Source of the DNA: Brevibacillus fortis
GTDB lineage: Bacteria > Bacillota > Bacilli > Brevibacillales > Brevibacillaceae
Direction: 5' to 3'
Assembly: GCF_003013395.1 (NCBI RefSeq)
Contig: NZ_PXZM01000003.1
Span: 434,001-498,000, forward strand
Length of the DNA: 64,000 bases
Under the pieces are notes generated by a model, which was given only the letters and a program-made list of their open reading frames with translations, had not been told where the DNA came from and ran no database searches. A program made the position numbers and the translations under genes. This document shows positions 1-8,253 of the stretch, piece by piece. How positions within the stretch are numbered: position 1 is the first letter of the stretch; the number at the start of each line of letters is the position of its first letter.

Positions 1-925
1 TTTCAATCGAGCTAACTCGATCTGCGAGGTAAAGGATCGCTCCCGCATTCAGCAAAACGATGTCGCGTGCTGCCCCGCGTGCACCGGAAAACACGTCGTG
101 AATGATCTTGGCATTCTCATTCGCATCACCGCCGCGCAAAGCATCCTTCTCATGTCTACGCAGACCGAACTGTTCAGGCTCGATTTCATAAGTCAAAATG
201 CGCCCATCCCGCAACTCGGCAATATGGCTCGTTCCCGTGACCGTCAATTCATCCAAACCATCCGAGCCTGCAACAACGAGCGCTCTGTTCACATCCAGCT
301 CATTCAGGACTGCGGCTACATTTGGAAGCAGCTTGGCATCATAGACGCCCATCAGCTGATGGCTGGCACCTGCAGGATTCGTCAATGGTCCAAGTAAATT
401 AAACACCGTGCGAATCGCCAATTCTTTTCGCGGACCAGCCGCATGCTTCATCGCTTGGTGGTACAGGGGAGCAAACAGGAAGCAGAGATTCGTTGCACGC
501 AGGCAGTCTGCCGCATCCTTTGGAGATAAATTGACTGGCACTCCCAACGCTTCCAAAACATCAGCGCTACCGCTTTTGCTGGAAACCGCACGATTCCCGT
601 GCTTCGCGATGCGTACCCCGTCAGCCGCTGCGACAATTGCACTCGCCGTCGAAATGTTAAAGGTATGGCTACCGTCGCCGCCTGTTCCGCAGGTGTCTAC
701 CAAACCCGGCTGATCGATCGGAAAACTCATCGCCCGCGCTCTCATCGCTTTGGCAAAACCGATAATCTCTTCTACTTCCTCGCCTTTCAAGCGAAGACTC
801 GCTAAAAATGCACCTATTTGAGCCGGAGTTGCCTTTCCGTCCATAATCTCGCCCATGGCCTCTTCTGCAACCGTTCGTGTTAAGTGTTTACCAAGCAGAA
901 TTTGCTCTAGCGCGTACGTTAGCAT
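1..925 (-). CDS. trpD: Anthranilate phosphoribosyltransferase TrpD (3' end cut by window edge)
   Basis: Transfers phosphoribosyl from PRPP to anthranilate, the second step of tryptophan synthesis. Read by hand from ATG at 923-925, the frame stays open to base 1. It shows the family's glycine-rich PRPP motif DTCGTGGDGS near residue 78 and IAKHGNRAVSSKSGSADVLE after it, followed by LLGPLTNP and GSDGLDE. About 308 of some 340 residues are present; the C-terminus lies outside the window. The ATG overlaps the TAA of trpE (ATGCTAA), so the two are translationally coupled. Identification is firm. Confidence 0.96.
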   Translation of the reverse strand, partial: MLTYALEQILLGKHLTRTVAEEAMGEIMDGKATPAQIGAFLASLRLKGEEVEEIIGFAKAMRARAMSFPIDQPGLVDTCGTGGDGSHTFNISTASAIVAAADGVRIAKHGNRAVSSKSGSADVLEALGVPVNLSPKDAADCLRATNLCFLFAPLYHQAMKHAAGPRKELAIRTVFNLLGPLTNPAGASHQLMGVYDAKLLPNVAAVLNELDVNRALVVAGSDGLDELTVTGTSHIAELRDGRILTYEIEPEQFGLRRHEKDALRGGDANENAKIIHDVFSGARGAARDIVLLNAGAILYLADRVSSIE

Positions 926-2433
926 GACAACTCCACCTTTCTGACAAACATCTGTTCAGCTTTTTCTAACGCAGAGAGCATCGCTGCTGCTTTGTTCACC
1001 GTCTCTTGAAATTCACTCGCAGGGACTGAGTCCGCTACGATGCCTGCTCCTGCCTGTACATGTGCGTAACCATCCTGAAAGAACAACGTTCGAATCGTGA
1101 TACAGCTATCGAGTGAACCATCAAACGAAATGTAGCCAATTGCTCCCGCATACAGATGGCGTGCGTCAGGCTCGAGCTCTGCAATAATTTCCATCGCCCG
1201 TAGCTTGGGAGAACCAGATACCGTACCAGCCGGAAAAGCACTCAGCAATGCATCGAAAGCGTGCAGTCCTTCACGAAGCTTGCCTGTCACATGCGAAACC
1301 ATATGCATCACATGGGAGTAGTTTTCAATAACCAGTGCTTCCTCCACTTTCACGCTTCCGTAAGCAGAGACTTTCCCTACATCGTTGCGCCCTAGATCCA
1401 GCAGCATGTAGTGCTCGGCTCTCTCCTTTTTATCTGCCAAAAGGTCAGCCGCTAGCGCAGCATCTTCTTGCGGGGTTGCCCCTCTTTTTCGCGTTCCTGC
1501 AATCGGTCGCATCTCTACTTTTTCATCTTCTACACGCACGAGCAGTTCTGGTGATGTCCCGACCACGGTCTCGCCCTCGTATTCGAGATAGTACATATAC
1601 GGGGAAGGATTCAACGTACGCAGCAATCGATACACCGCAAAAGGATCGACATCTGTCTTTACGGAAAAACGTTGGGACAACACGACTTGAAAAATGTCGC
1701 CTGCTGCGATATATTCTTTCGCCTGCACGACTAGCTGCTCATATTGCTCGCGCGTCATATTTGGTTCTACTGTTAATGGCGTTGGTGTATCTGCCGCTAC
1801 TTGAATGCGTTGATCTATTTCAAGCGGAGCCATGACTTTTGCAGCCAGCTCCTCGATTCGTTCGCAGACTTGCTTGTATTTTTCGCCAATAGTATCCGCA
1901 GTGTCGCCTGGCTCCACATGGAGGTTCACAATCAATTGAATTTCCTGCTTCAAATGATCAAATGCGATCATCTCGTCTACGAACAGAAAGCGCATATCCG
2001 GCACTCGTACAGCTTCCTTGCGATGTGCTGGCAAATTTTCAAAATAGCGCAATGTATTGTAGCCGAAAAAACCTACTGCACCCCCACTAAGACGAGGCAA
2101 CCCCGGCAGCTTCGGGCTTTTGTAGCGATCGGTTTCTTCACGCAAAAAGGACACGGGATTTCCTGTCTGGACAAGCGTTTCACCAGTGCGATAGGAAACG
2201 GTGATTTCTTCACCTTTTGCTTCCACGATCTGAAAAGGATTCATACCAATGAAAGAAAAACGCGCCCAACGAGCACCACCTTCTACACTCTCCAGCAAAA
2301 AAGAATCACTCGTGCGAATCTTCTGATACAAGCGAATCGGTGTCTCCTGATCCGCCAACAGTTTCATGCTTACAGGGATAAGGGAATGCGACGCCGAGAG
2401 GGTCTTAACCTCGGCAAGGGAAGGGAAATACAT
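919..2433 (-). CDS. trpE: Anthranilate synthase component I TrpE
   Basis: Converts chorismate and ammonia or glutamine to anthranilate, the committed step to tryptophan. The protein has 504 residues, normal for TrpE. The tryptophan feedback motif LLES is at residues 46-49. The chorismate-binding core shows RPIAGTRKRG, FPAGTVSGSPKLRAMEII and GAIGYISFDG. The start has GAGGAG about 10 bases upstream. It is the first gene of the trp operon and lies directly after a TRAP-type leader. No glutamine amidotransferase subunit gene is in this window; in Bacillus that subunit is pabA in the folate operon. Confidence 0.97.
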   Translation of the reverse strand: MYFPSLAEVKTLSASHSLIPVSMKLLADQETPIRLYQKIRTSDSFLLESVEGGARWARFSFIGMNPFQIVEAKGEEITVSYRTGETLVQTGNPVSFLREETDRYKSPKLPGLPRLSGGAVGFFGYNTLRYFENLPAHRKEAVRVPDMRFLFVDEMIAFDHLKQEIQLIVNLHVEPGDTADTIGEKYKQVCERIEELAAKVMAPLEIDQRIQVAADTPTPLTVEPNMTREQYEQLVVQAKEYIAAGDIFQVVLSQRFSVKTDVDPFAVYRLLRTLNPSPYMYYLEYEGETVVGTSPELLVRVEDEKVEMRPIAGTRKRGATPQEDAALAADLLADKKERAEHYMLLDLGRNDVGKVSAYGSVKVEEALVIENYSHVMHMVSHVTGKLREGLHAFDALLSAFPAGTVSGSPKLRAMEIIAELEPDARHLYAGAIGYISFDGSLDSCITIRTLFFQDGYAHVQAGAGIVADSVPASEFQETVNKAAAMLSALEKAEQMFVRKVELSC

Positions 2434-2537
2434 GGACTCTCATCTCCTCAATTAGTGGGAGAGAAAAGGGAATGAGACATCCACCTTTTCTACACCCGCT
2501 TCCTAGAGCGAGAGGTAGGGGGAGAATTTTTTGTATA

Positions 2538-2567
2538 CAAAAAAATCCAGACAAAGAGACCTGGATT
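2538..2567 (-). terminator. trp attenuator terminator hairpin
   Basis: On the minus strand AATCCAG and CTGGATT form a stem around a 10-base loop, followed by a T run. It lies between the TRAP repeats and trpE. The segment just upstream, TGGGT...ACCCA with GAGAAGAGA facing TCTCTTT, can pair across the 5' half of this stem. That makes a competing antiterminator overlapping the TRAP repeats. Confidence 0.9.
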
Positions 2568-2591
2568 GGGTGTCAATATGTACCCAGCCTT

Positions 2592-2645
2592 CTCTTCTCT
2601 CCTCGACCTAACTCATCTCAACTCTGCTCTACTCATTCTCTGCTC
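2592..2645 (-). promoter_or_regulatory. TRAP binding site of the trp leader (11 GAG/UAG repeats)
   Basis: On the minus strand there are eleven triplets, ten GAG and one TAG. Their plus-strand positions start at 2592, 2597, 2602, 2608, 2612, 2617, 2622, 2627, 2632, 2638 and 2643. They are separated by 2 or 3 bases, except for one single-base spacer next to TAG. Eleven repeats match the eleven-subunit TRAP ring. Binding of tryptophan-loaded TRAP would block the antiterminator and let the downstream hairpin stop transcription. The protein (mtrB) is at 12939-13169. Confidence 0.95.
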
Positions 2646-2670
2646 TCAGCCGGCTTTTGCTTATTACCGG

Positions 2671-2714
2671 AAAAACGAGGCGCTCTCGTTTCACTTATGG
2701 TAAAAGAGAGCGCC
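2671..2714 (-). terminator. Terminator after aroH
   Basis: On the minus strand GGCGCTCTC and GAGAGCGCC form a perfect 9-bp stem around an 18-base loop, followed by TCGTTTTT. It should stop readthrough from the aro genes into trp. It overlaps the proposed trp promoter and transcript start. Confidence 0.85.
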
Positions 2715-2725
2715 ATAATTGTCAA
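2697..2725 (-). promoter_or_regulatory. Probable trp operon promoter
   Basis: TTGACA (plus-strand 2720-2725), a 17-base spacer and TACCAT (2697-2702) lie on the minus strand. The -35 box overlaps the aroH stop codon and the -10 box is in the loop of the aroH terminator. The predicted start is near 2690. The RNA would then begin with AACGAG-AGCGC-CTCGTT, a 6-bp hairpin in the position of the 5' stem-loop known from the B. subtilis trp leader. Confidence 0.65.
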
Positions 2726-3099
2726 CCGCGATTTGTCAAATCCGGGCGCAGCTTGACTGCTTCACGCAAAAAGACGTGATGAATGTCTTTTGCTGTCTTG
2801 TCCGTATTCACATGCATCATGACACGAATACAAAGCGGCAAGCCACCCGGCACCGGGATTTCTCTTGCGCACATGAGGGGTACATATTGCCAAGCTTCTC
2901 CTTCAAGCAGGCGAGCTGCTTGCGCTGGGAAGGTCGCACAGAGGTCCTCTGTCGTCGTGATAATAATGCTACCAATGTCTTCGGGGTTTATTTCATTGTG
3001 GCTTACCATTTCCTCCAACAACCATTTGGTAGAGGAGACAATCTCTTCACGCGTATCGGCTTCCACCGTGACCGCGCCTCTGATTCCTCTCATTCCCAT
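2722..3099 (-). CDS. aroH: Chorismate mutase, AroH type
   Basis: Rearranges chorismate to prephenate for phenylalanine and tyrosine. The protein has 125 residues, the size of the small monofunctional trimeric AroH family (127 in B. subtilis). Active-site residues can be placed: Arg7 in MGMRGIRGAV, Cys77 and Glu80 in PLMCARE, Arg92 in CIRVMM, and the LRPDL end. The numbering is shifted by two relative to B. subtilis because of a small insertion. It follows aroB with a two-base gap, in the aroC-aroB-aroH order of the Bacillus supraoperon. Confidence 0.96.
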   Translation of the reverse strand: MGMRGIRGAVTVEADTREEIVSSTKWLLEEMVSHNEINPEDIGSIIITTTEDLCATFPAQAARLLEGEAWQYVPLMCAREIPVPGGLPLCIRVMMHVNTDKTAKDIHHVFLREAVKLRPDLTNRG

Positions 3100-3101
3100 C
3101 C

Positions 3102-4202
3102 TTATCCCTCCACTTCTTCTCTCATGACTCCCAGTATGAGTTCTTCTTCTATATTTTTGACGACTTCAACCTGCCCGATTGCCCTCGGCAACACCAATGC
3201 CAGCTTTCCGCCTACCGTCTTTTTGTCTCGTTTCATGGCTTCTAGCACAGCATCTGGAGAAAGAGTACCCGGCCACGCAGTTGGCAGATGGAACAATTCC
3301 AGCATCCGTTTCGTGCGATTGTATACACCTGTCTCGGCAAAACCAATACGTTCCGCTACCTTTGCTGCCAAGCACATCCCAATCGAGATGGCTTCTCCAT
3401 GATTCAGGGTGGAGTAGGCAGACAGCGCTTCAAACGCATGACCAAACGTATGGCCCAAATTTAACAATGCACGCTGCCCTTGCTCTGTCTCGTCTTGCGA
3501 AACAATAGCCGCTTTGACTGCGCAACCTTTTTCAATGGCTTTCCCTAATAATTCTGAATCGAGTTGCCATAGCAAATCAGCGTTGTCTTCCAGCCAATCG
3601 ACAAAGGCAGCATCAGCGATGAGTCCGTGCTTCACAACCTCTGCAAATCCTGCTGCGACTTCACGCTTCGGTAAGCTGCGCAAGGCTTTCGTGTCGTAAA
3701 TGACTACTTTTGGCTGATGGAAAGCACCAATGAGATTTTTTCCGAGCGGATGATTGATGGCTACTTTTCCACCCACCGAACTATCATGTGCGAGCAAGGT
3801 AGTCGGCATTTGAACAAAATCAATGCCGCGCATGTACGTAGCAGCCACAAATCCAGCCAAGTCTCCGACGACTCCACCACCGAGAGCCAATACAGCAGAC
3901 TTCCTGTCCAATCCTGCTTCAATAGCCTCTGTCATCAAACGTTCGTAGACAGCCAGGCTCTTGGATTGTTCACCAGCAGGGACGATTGCAGAGTGGGCCT
4001 GATACCCATTCTCCCGCAGAACATCGAGCAAAGGCTCCAAGTAATGAACGGCCACATTCTCATCTGTGACAATCATCAGCTTGCTAGTAGAAGCAATTCC
4101 TGCCTCTACTAGCAACGCTGCTGCCTGGTGCAAAAGACCGTCGCCAATCACAATCTGGTAGGAACGCTCCCCCAGCTCAACAGTCAGCTTCTCTACACCC
4201 AT
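3102..4202 (-). CDS. aroB: 3-dehydroquinate synthase AroB
   Basis: Converts DAHP to 3-dehydroquinate, the second shikimate-pathway step, using NAD and a divalent metal. The protein has 366 residues, the usual size. The NAD-binding stretch GGGVVGDLAGFVAATYMRG is at about 108-126, followed by DSSVGGKVAINHPLGKN. Metal ligands are expected at Glu188 (AEVVKHG) and at the two histidines of LNLGHTFGHAFEA. The ATG overlaps the aroC stop codon by one base (TAATG), so translation is coupled. Confidence 0.97.
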   Translation of the reverse strand: MGVEKLTVELGERSYQIVIGDGLLHQAAALLVEAGIASTSKLMIVTDENVAVHYLEPLLDVLRENGYQAHSAIVPAGEQSKSLAVYERLMTEAIEAGLDRKSAVLALGGGVVGDLAGFVAATYMRGIDFVQMPTTLLAHDSSVGGKVAINHPLGKNLIGAFHQPKVVIYDTKALRSLPKREVAAGFAEVVKHGLIADAAFVDWLEDNADLLWQLDSELLGKAIEKGCAVKAAIVSQDETEQGQRALLNLGHTFGHAFEALSAYSTLNHGEAISIGMCLAAKVAERIGFAETGVYNRTKRMLELFHLPTAWPGTLSPDAVLEAMKRDKKTVGGKLALVLPRAIGQVEVVKNIEEELILGVMREEVEG

Positions 4203-5365
4203 TAGAATTTCTCCGTGTAAGCACGGTATTGACGTACGTTTTCTGCCATGTCGTCAAGAGAATCAGAAGGGAATTTTTCGCACATCGCATTCGCGATCTC
4301 CCACGCTACAACTGCCTCCGCAACCACACTTGCCGCTGGAACAGCACAACTGTCGGAACGCTCAATGCTCGCTGAGAATGGCTCTCTGGAGTCAATATCC
4401 ACACTCATCAACGGTTTGTACAAGGTAGGGATCGGCTTCATAACACCGCGTACTACTACAGGCATTCCTGTCGTCATTCCGCCTTCGAGTCCACCTGCAC
4501 GGTTCGTTTTACGGCTGTAGCCTGTTTCTTCGTTCCAAATAATCTCGTCATGAACTTGCGAGCCTTTCAGACCAGATGCCTCGAAACCGATACCGATTTC
4601 GACACCTTTGAAAGCCTGAATGCTCATAATCGCTTGTGCAAGACGTCCATCCAGCTTGCGGTCCCATTGCACATGGCTACCCAAACCAATCGGCACGCCT
4701 TCTACGATCACTTCTACGGTACCACCGAGGGAATCCCCGTCTTCTTTTGCTTTGTCAATCGCTGCCATCATCAGTGGCTCTGCTTCTTTGTCCAAGCAGC
4801 GTACTGGCGATTCTTCTGTGCGAGCAATCAGCTCGTCCAGACTCACTTCTTGACGCTTCGCCACGATCTCATTGATCTGGAGTACCTGTCCGCCAATACG
4901 GATACCAAATGCAGCTAGCAATTGGCGGGCTACAGCACCAACAGCTACGCGAACCGTAGTCTCACGAGCACTGGAGCGTTCCAGAATATTGCGCATATCG
5001 CGTTGATGATACTTAATAGCCCCGTTTAAATCAGCATGTCCAGGGCGTGGACGGGAAACACGACGCTTTTCTTCAGCGCCTTCCTCTACAGGCTCAGCAC
5101 TCATGATTCCTTGCCAATGCGTCCAATCCTTATTTTCAACGACCAGTGTGATAGGAGCTCCGGTTGTATATCCATGACGGACACCAGAAAGAATTTTCAC
5201 CTGATCCTTTTCAATCTGCATTCTTCTGCCGCGACCATGGCCTTTCTGACGACGCGCCAACTGCTCATTAATTTCCTCAATGGAAATCGGCAAATTGCTC
5301 GGTACGCCCTCGATGATGGCTGTTAATTGCGGCCCGTGGGATTCCCCTGCTGTCAAGTAACGCAT
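4202..5365 (-). CDS. aroC: Chorismate synthase AroC (AroF in Bacillus naming)
   Basis: Makes chorismate from EPSP with reduced FMN. The start at 5365 gives [20 protein letters not shown], the canonical N-terminus, after GGAGGAAGGATAGAG, and a product of 387 residues. A further 25 in-frame residues upstream do not resemble the family and were left out. Motifs seen are [25 protein letters not shown] and ERSSARETT. It heads the aroC-aroB-aroH group. Its product feeds TrpE, AroH and the futalosine enzyme MqnA, all encoded nearby. Confidence 0.97.
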   Translation of the reverse strand: MRYLTAGESHGPQLTAIIEGVPSNLPISIEEINEQLARRQKGHGRGRRMQIEKDQVKILSGVRHGYTTGAPITLVVENKDWTHWQGIMSAEPVEEGAEEKRRVSRPRPGHADLNGAIKYHQRDMRNILERSSARETTVRVAVGAVARQLLAAFGIRIGGQVLQINEIVAKRQEVSLDELIARTEESPVRCLDKEAEPLMMAAIDKAKEDGDSLGGTVEVIVEGVPIGLGSHVQWDRKLDGRLAQAIMSIQAFKGVEIGIGFEASGLKGSQVHDEIIWNEETGYSRKTNRAGGLEGGMTTGMPVVVRGVMKPIPTLYKPLMSVDIDSREPFSASIERSDSCAVPAASVVAEAVVAWEIANAMCEKFPSDSLDDMAENVRQYRAYTEKF

Positions 5366-5456
5366 CTCTATCCTTCCTCCATCCTCCAGGCAGCCTGTAC
5401 CCCCTACTGGTACTCTTTTCGGGGTGCTGTCCTTTATCACTTTTAAGCGCTATAAT

Positions 5457-5485
5457 ATCATACCTAGTACGCCGTGGAAATACAA
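5457..5485 (-). promoter_or_regulatory. Possible promoter of aroC
   Basis: On the minus strand TTGTAT, a 17-base spacer and TATGAT lie about 90 bases before the aroC start. The -10 box is good and the -35 box is weak (3 of 6). Confidence 0.35.
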
Positions 5486-5593
5486 AAGTGCCAAACGTTT
5501 GCGAAAAACCTTTTCTTCTTACAGGAAAACGCCCCTCCGTATAAGGAGAAGCGCTCTCTTTACGCTATCGCGAATGATTCAGGATTGACATAC

Positions 5594-5752
5594 CTACACG
5601 TTAAAAAAAGGATTGGGGCTCAGCGGTTTTCGAGTGTGATCCACGCGTATCAAATCATCTAGTTGTGTCCTCTCCGCCCCTAATATCTGACCACATTCCT
5701 GCAGTGTGATCAGCCCTCGACGGTATGCTTCGATGACCTTGTGTTTATCCAT
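5594..5752 (-). CDS. Small uncharacterised protein, 52 residues
   Basis: An ATG at 5750-5752 has a strong ribosome site (GAGGAGGCAGCAG) in front and opens 52 codons to TAG. The product begins MDKHKVIEAYRRGLITLQEC and continues GQILGAERTQLDDLIR. This looks like a short helix-turn-helix: a helix, a turn around LITLQECGQILG, then a second helix. The C-terminal part is basic and proline-rich. It lies between cheR and aroC on the same strand. The function is unknown. The strong ribosome site and sensible amino-acid composition argue for a real gene. Confidence 0.6.
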   Translation of the reverse strand: MDKHKVIEAYRRGLITLQECGQILGAERTQLDDLIRVDHTRKPLSPNPFFNV

Positions 5753-5828
5753 CTGCTGCCTCCTCTAGCAAAGTAGGTATTCCTAGTCTTGGAAAAAAAC
5801 AGCAGAGATATACTAAGGCCAACATGAA

Positions 5829-6602
5829 TCAACCCATCTTTCGATAGAAGAACGTATCCTCTGTTTCCAGTTGGTACTGTTGCGGCTGAAAGATTTGCTC
5901 AGTGCTGCCTACAAAGAGAACCCCACCTGGTTTCAGTGCCCGACTAAACTTATGATACAGCTCATGCTTTGCTTCCTCGGTAAAGTAAATCATCACGTTC
6001 CGGCAAATAATCAAATCAAATTGAGAATCAAATGAGTCCGCCAGCAAATTATGTTTTTTGAACGTCACTTTTCTCTTCACTTCGTCCGTTATGCGATAGC
6101 TGAGTGTATCCTTTTCAAAATACTTTGTTACGAGGTCTTTCGGACAATCTTGCAGGGAGCGGTCCGTATATACCCCTTGTTTCGCTTTTGCCAATGCTCC
6201 CTCATCAATATCGGAAGCAAGCACGGTCGCATCCATCTTCTTGCGTAGCAAAATCAGTGAGAGTGTGTACGGCTCCTCCCCTGTCGAGCATGCCGCACTC
6301 CAGCATTTCACCCGCGGCGATTGCTTTGCCAAGCGTGGCAAAATTTTATTCTCGAGAACTTCCCATCGGCCTGGATTGCGGAAAAATTCCGATACGTTGA
6401 TGGTCATCCTGTCAAGGAACTCATAGAAAAGCTCCTTGTCTTTCGCGATGGCATCGAAATACTGGGCAAATGTGTTGTACCCCCGCTTTTGTCTCAACGA
6501 GGTTAGACGGCGCTTCATCTGTGCTTCCTTGTAGAGGGCAAGATCAATTCCAGTCATTTTCTTAACACTAGCAATAAATTGGAGAAAGTCCTTATCTTCC
6601 AT
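5829..6602 (-). CDS. cheR: Chemotaxis protein methyltransferase CheR
   Basis: Methylates glutamates on chemoreceptors with S-adenosylmethionine, setting adaptation. The start at 6602 ([20 protein letters not shown]) gives 257 residues, against 256 in B. subtilis. A longer in-frame extension reads through the ndk terminator and was rejected. An all-helical N-terminal domain with [10 protein letters not shown] precedes the methyltransferase fold, which has [19 protein letters not shown] (SAM motif) and [13 protein letters not shown]. The ndk-cheR-aroC order is the same as in Bacillus. Confidence 0.96.
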   Translation of the reverse strand: MEDKDFLQFIASVKKMTGIDLALYKEAQMKRRLTSLRQKRGYNTFAQYFDAIAKDKELFYEFLDRMTINVSEFFRNPGRWEVLENKILPRLAKQSPRVKCWSAACSTGEEPYTLSLILLRKKMDATVLASDIDEGALAKAKQGVYTDRSLQDCPKDLVTKYFEKDTLSYRITDEVKRKVTFKKHNLLADSFDSQFDLIICRNVMIYFTEEAKHELYHKFSRALKPGGVLFVGSTEQIFQPQQYQLETEDTFFYRKMG

Positions 6603-6688
6603 GCTGAATCGTACCCCCTTTGCAAACTCCCTAACTTCATTCGCTATATTTCGCCATAATCCTATCTGTTTTGACAAAGATTTTGACA

Positions 6689-6720
6689 AAAAAAAGAAAA
6701 CCCCAACAAATGGGGTTTTC
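6689..6720 (-). terminator. Terminator after ndk
   Basis: On the minus strand AAAACCCC, a 7-base loop and GGGGTTTT are followed by CTTTTTTT, just after the ndk stop codon. Confidence 0.9.
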
Positions 6721-6730
6721 CGTATCATTC

Positions 6731-7174
6731 TTAGATCCAGCGTTGGATAGTTTTCTCGAAGGAGAGAACTTCTTCAGCGGAGAACCAGAGGCCGATTTCA
6801 CGCTCAGCGCTCTCAGGAGAGTCAGAACCGTGGATGATGTTCATACCAACGGAAGTAGCGAAATCGCCACGGATTGTACCGGAAGCAGCGTCTACTGGGT
6901 TAGTTTTGCCCATCATAGCGCGAGCAGTTGTGATTACGTTGTTACCTTGCCATACCATAGCGAATACTGGTCCGGAAGTGATGAAGTCTACCAGTTCACC
7001 GAAGAACGGGCGCTCTTTGTGCTCTGCATAGTGTTCTTCAGCCAGTTCGCGGCTAACTGTCATCAGCTTAGCACCTACGAGTTGGTAGCCTTTTTTCTCA
7101 AAACGGGATACGATTTCCCCGATCAGGTTGCGTTGTACGCCGTCTGGTTTTACCATAAGGAATGTTTTTTCCAT
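6731..7174 (-). CDS. ndk: Nucleoside diphosphate kinase
   Basis: Balances (d)NTP pools by phosphate transfer through a phosphohistidine. The start at 7174 ([15 protein letters not shown]) follows GGAGG and gives 147 residues, the normal size. The catalytic histidine is His115 in [16 protein letters not shown]. Upstream in-frame codons give an unrelated 26-residue extension and were excluded. It has its own terminator. Confidence 0.97.
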   Translation of the reverse strand: MEKTFLMVKPDGVQRNLIGEIVSRFEKKGYQLVGAKLMTVSRELAEEHYAEHKERPFFGELVDFITSGPVFAMVWQGNNVITTARAMMGKTNPVDAASGTIRGDFATSVGMNIIHGSDSPESAEREIGLWFSAEEVLSFEKTIQRWI

Positions 7175-7278
7175 TGTAAGTATGCCTCCATTAGAGCTAT
7201 GTATTGGTGTATAGGACACCAACGAAAATTTTATCAAAACTAGAGTGGTCAAGCAACAGGCAGACCGTCAAAATATCA

Positions 7279-8244
7279 TTAAAATTTGCGATCGATAATA
7301 AAATTGGCAATACCTGTCAAAGATGTCTTTGCTTGGTTGTTAGGTAAATCCGCGAGAATAGCATGCGCTCGGGCAATATACCGTTCAGCGAGGCGCTGCG
7401 AAAAGGCAATGCCTTCATCTTCTCGCACCATACGAATCGCTTCATCCGTATGATCCCAGAAAGTATTTTGCGCGATCCATTCCTGGAATTGCACCCGTGC
7501 TTTTCCATGATGAGCCGAATAAAGCGCTGGCAACGTAATGTTTCCATGCACCAAATCGCTTCCAGCAGGCTTCCCTAGCTGCTTCTCAGTCCCTGTAAAA
7601 TCCAAAATGTCGTCGGTAATTTGAAAAGCCATCCCCACATTGTAGCCGTACCAGTACATTTTGCGAATCATTTCATCTGTCGCACCGCTTGCAACTGCTC
7701 CTAATTGACAGCTAATCGCAATTAATAGCGCAGTTTTTCGTTTGATTCTGCGCAAATACGTACGGAAGTTTTGGTCCCAGTTATTCAAATCTTTTACTTG
7801 CTGGATCTCTCCCTTGCAAACCTCGACGATTGCATTCGATAAAATTTGGTGCAATTGCGGGATAGGGAGTTGAGAAGCAATGGCTAATGCCCGTGCAAAA
7901 ATATAGTCGCCGGCGTACATGGCTACTTTGTTATCCCACTTCATCCGAACGGTATCTTTCCCGCGACGCTTATCCGCATCATCAATCACATCATCATGCA
8001 CCAGGGAAGCCATGTGAATCAGTTCGAGAGGAACGGCCACATGCTTTAGTTTTTTGACATCGTAATTGCCCCACTTACCGCCAAGCAAAACAAAAACGGG
8101 ACGAATCCGCTTTCCTCCTGCCTTGAGCAAGTGAGTCGAAGATTGATTCAGCTCTCGAACTGGCGTATCAATTGCTTTTTCCAGTTCATCTTCTATGTAT
8201 TGGACATCTTTTTTCATCTTGAAGTAAATATCGACTAGATTCAT
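7279..8244 (-). CDS. hepT: Heptaprenyl diphosphate synthase component II HepT
   Basis: Catalytic subunit of the two-part enzyme that makes the C35 side chain of menaquinone-7. The first aspartate-rich motif is DDVID at 84-88 and the second is TDDILD near 210-215. GGKRIRP lies near 43-49. ATG at 8244 is preferred because TAGGTGG sits just upstream; a GTG three codons earlier directly abuts the mqnA stop. The partner HepS is at 11385-12221. In B. subtilis hepT follows menG directly, but here three quinone genes lie between. Confidence 0.95.
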   Translation of the reverse strand: MNLVDIYFKMKKDVQYIEDELEKAIDTPVRELNQSSTHLLKAGGKRIRPVFVLLGGKWGNYDVKKLKHVAVPLELIHMASLVHDDVIDDADKRRGKDTVRMKWDNKVAMYAGDYIFARALAIASQLPIPQLHQILSNAIVEVCKGEIQQVKDLNNWDQNFRTYLRRIKRKTALLIAISCQLGAVASGATDEMIRKMYWYGYNVGMAFQITDDILDFTGTEKQLGKPAGSDLVHGNITLPALYSAHHGKARVQFQEWIAQNTFWDHTDEAIRMVREDEGIAFSQRLAERYIARAHAILADLPNNQAKTSLTGIANFIIDRKF

Positions 8245-8253
8245 CCGTTCCAC

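Noticed and set aside
408-805. Plus-strand frames opposite trpD
   Set aside because: They mirror the TrpD reading frame and have no ribosome site; TrpD motifs are unmistakable on the minus strand.
1801-2475. 224-codon plus-strand frame opposite trpE
   Set aside because: Shadow of trpE; composition (many Cys/His/Phe) is unlike a natural protein.
5366-5440. In-frame N-terminal extension of AroC
   Set aside because: Low-quality sequence before the conserved [11 protein letters not shown] start, which has its own ribosome site.
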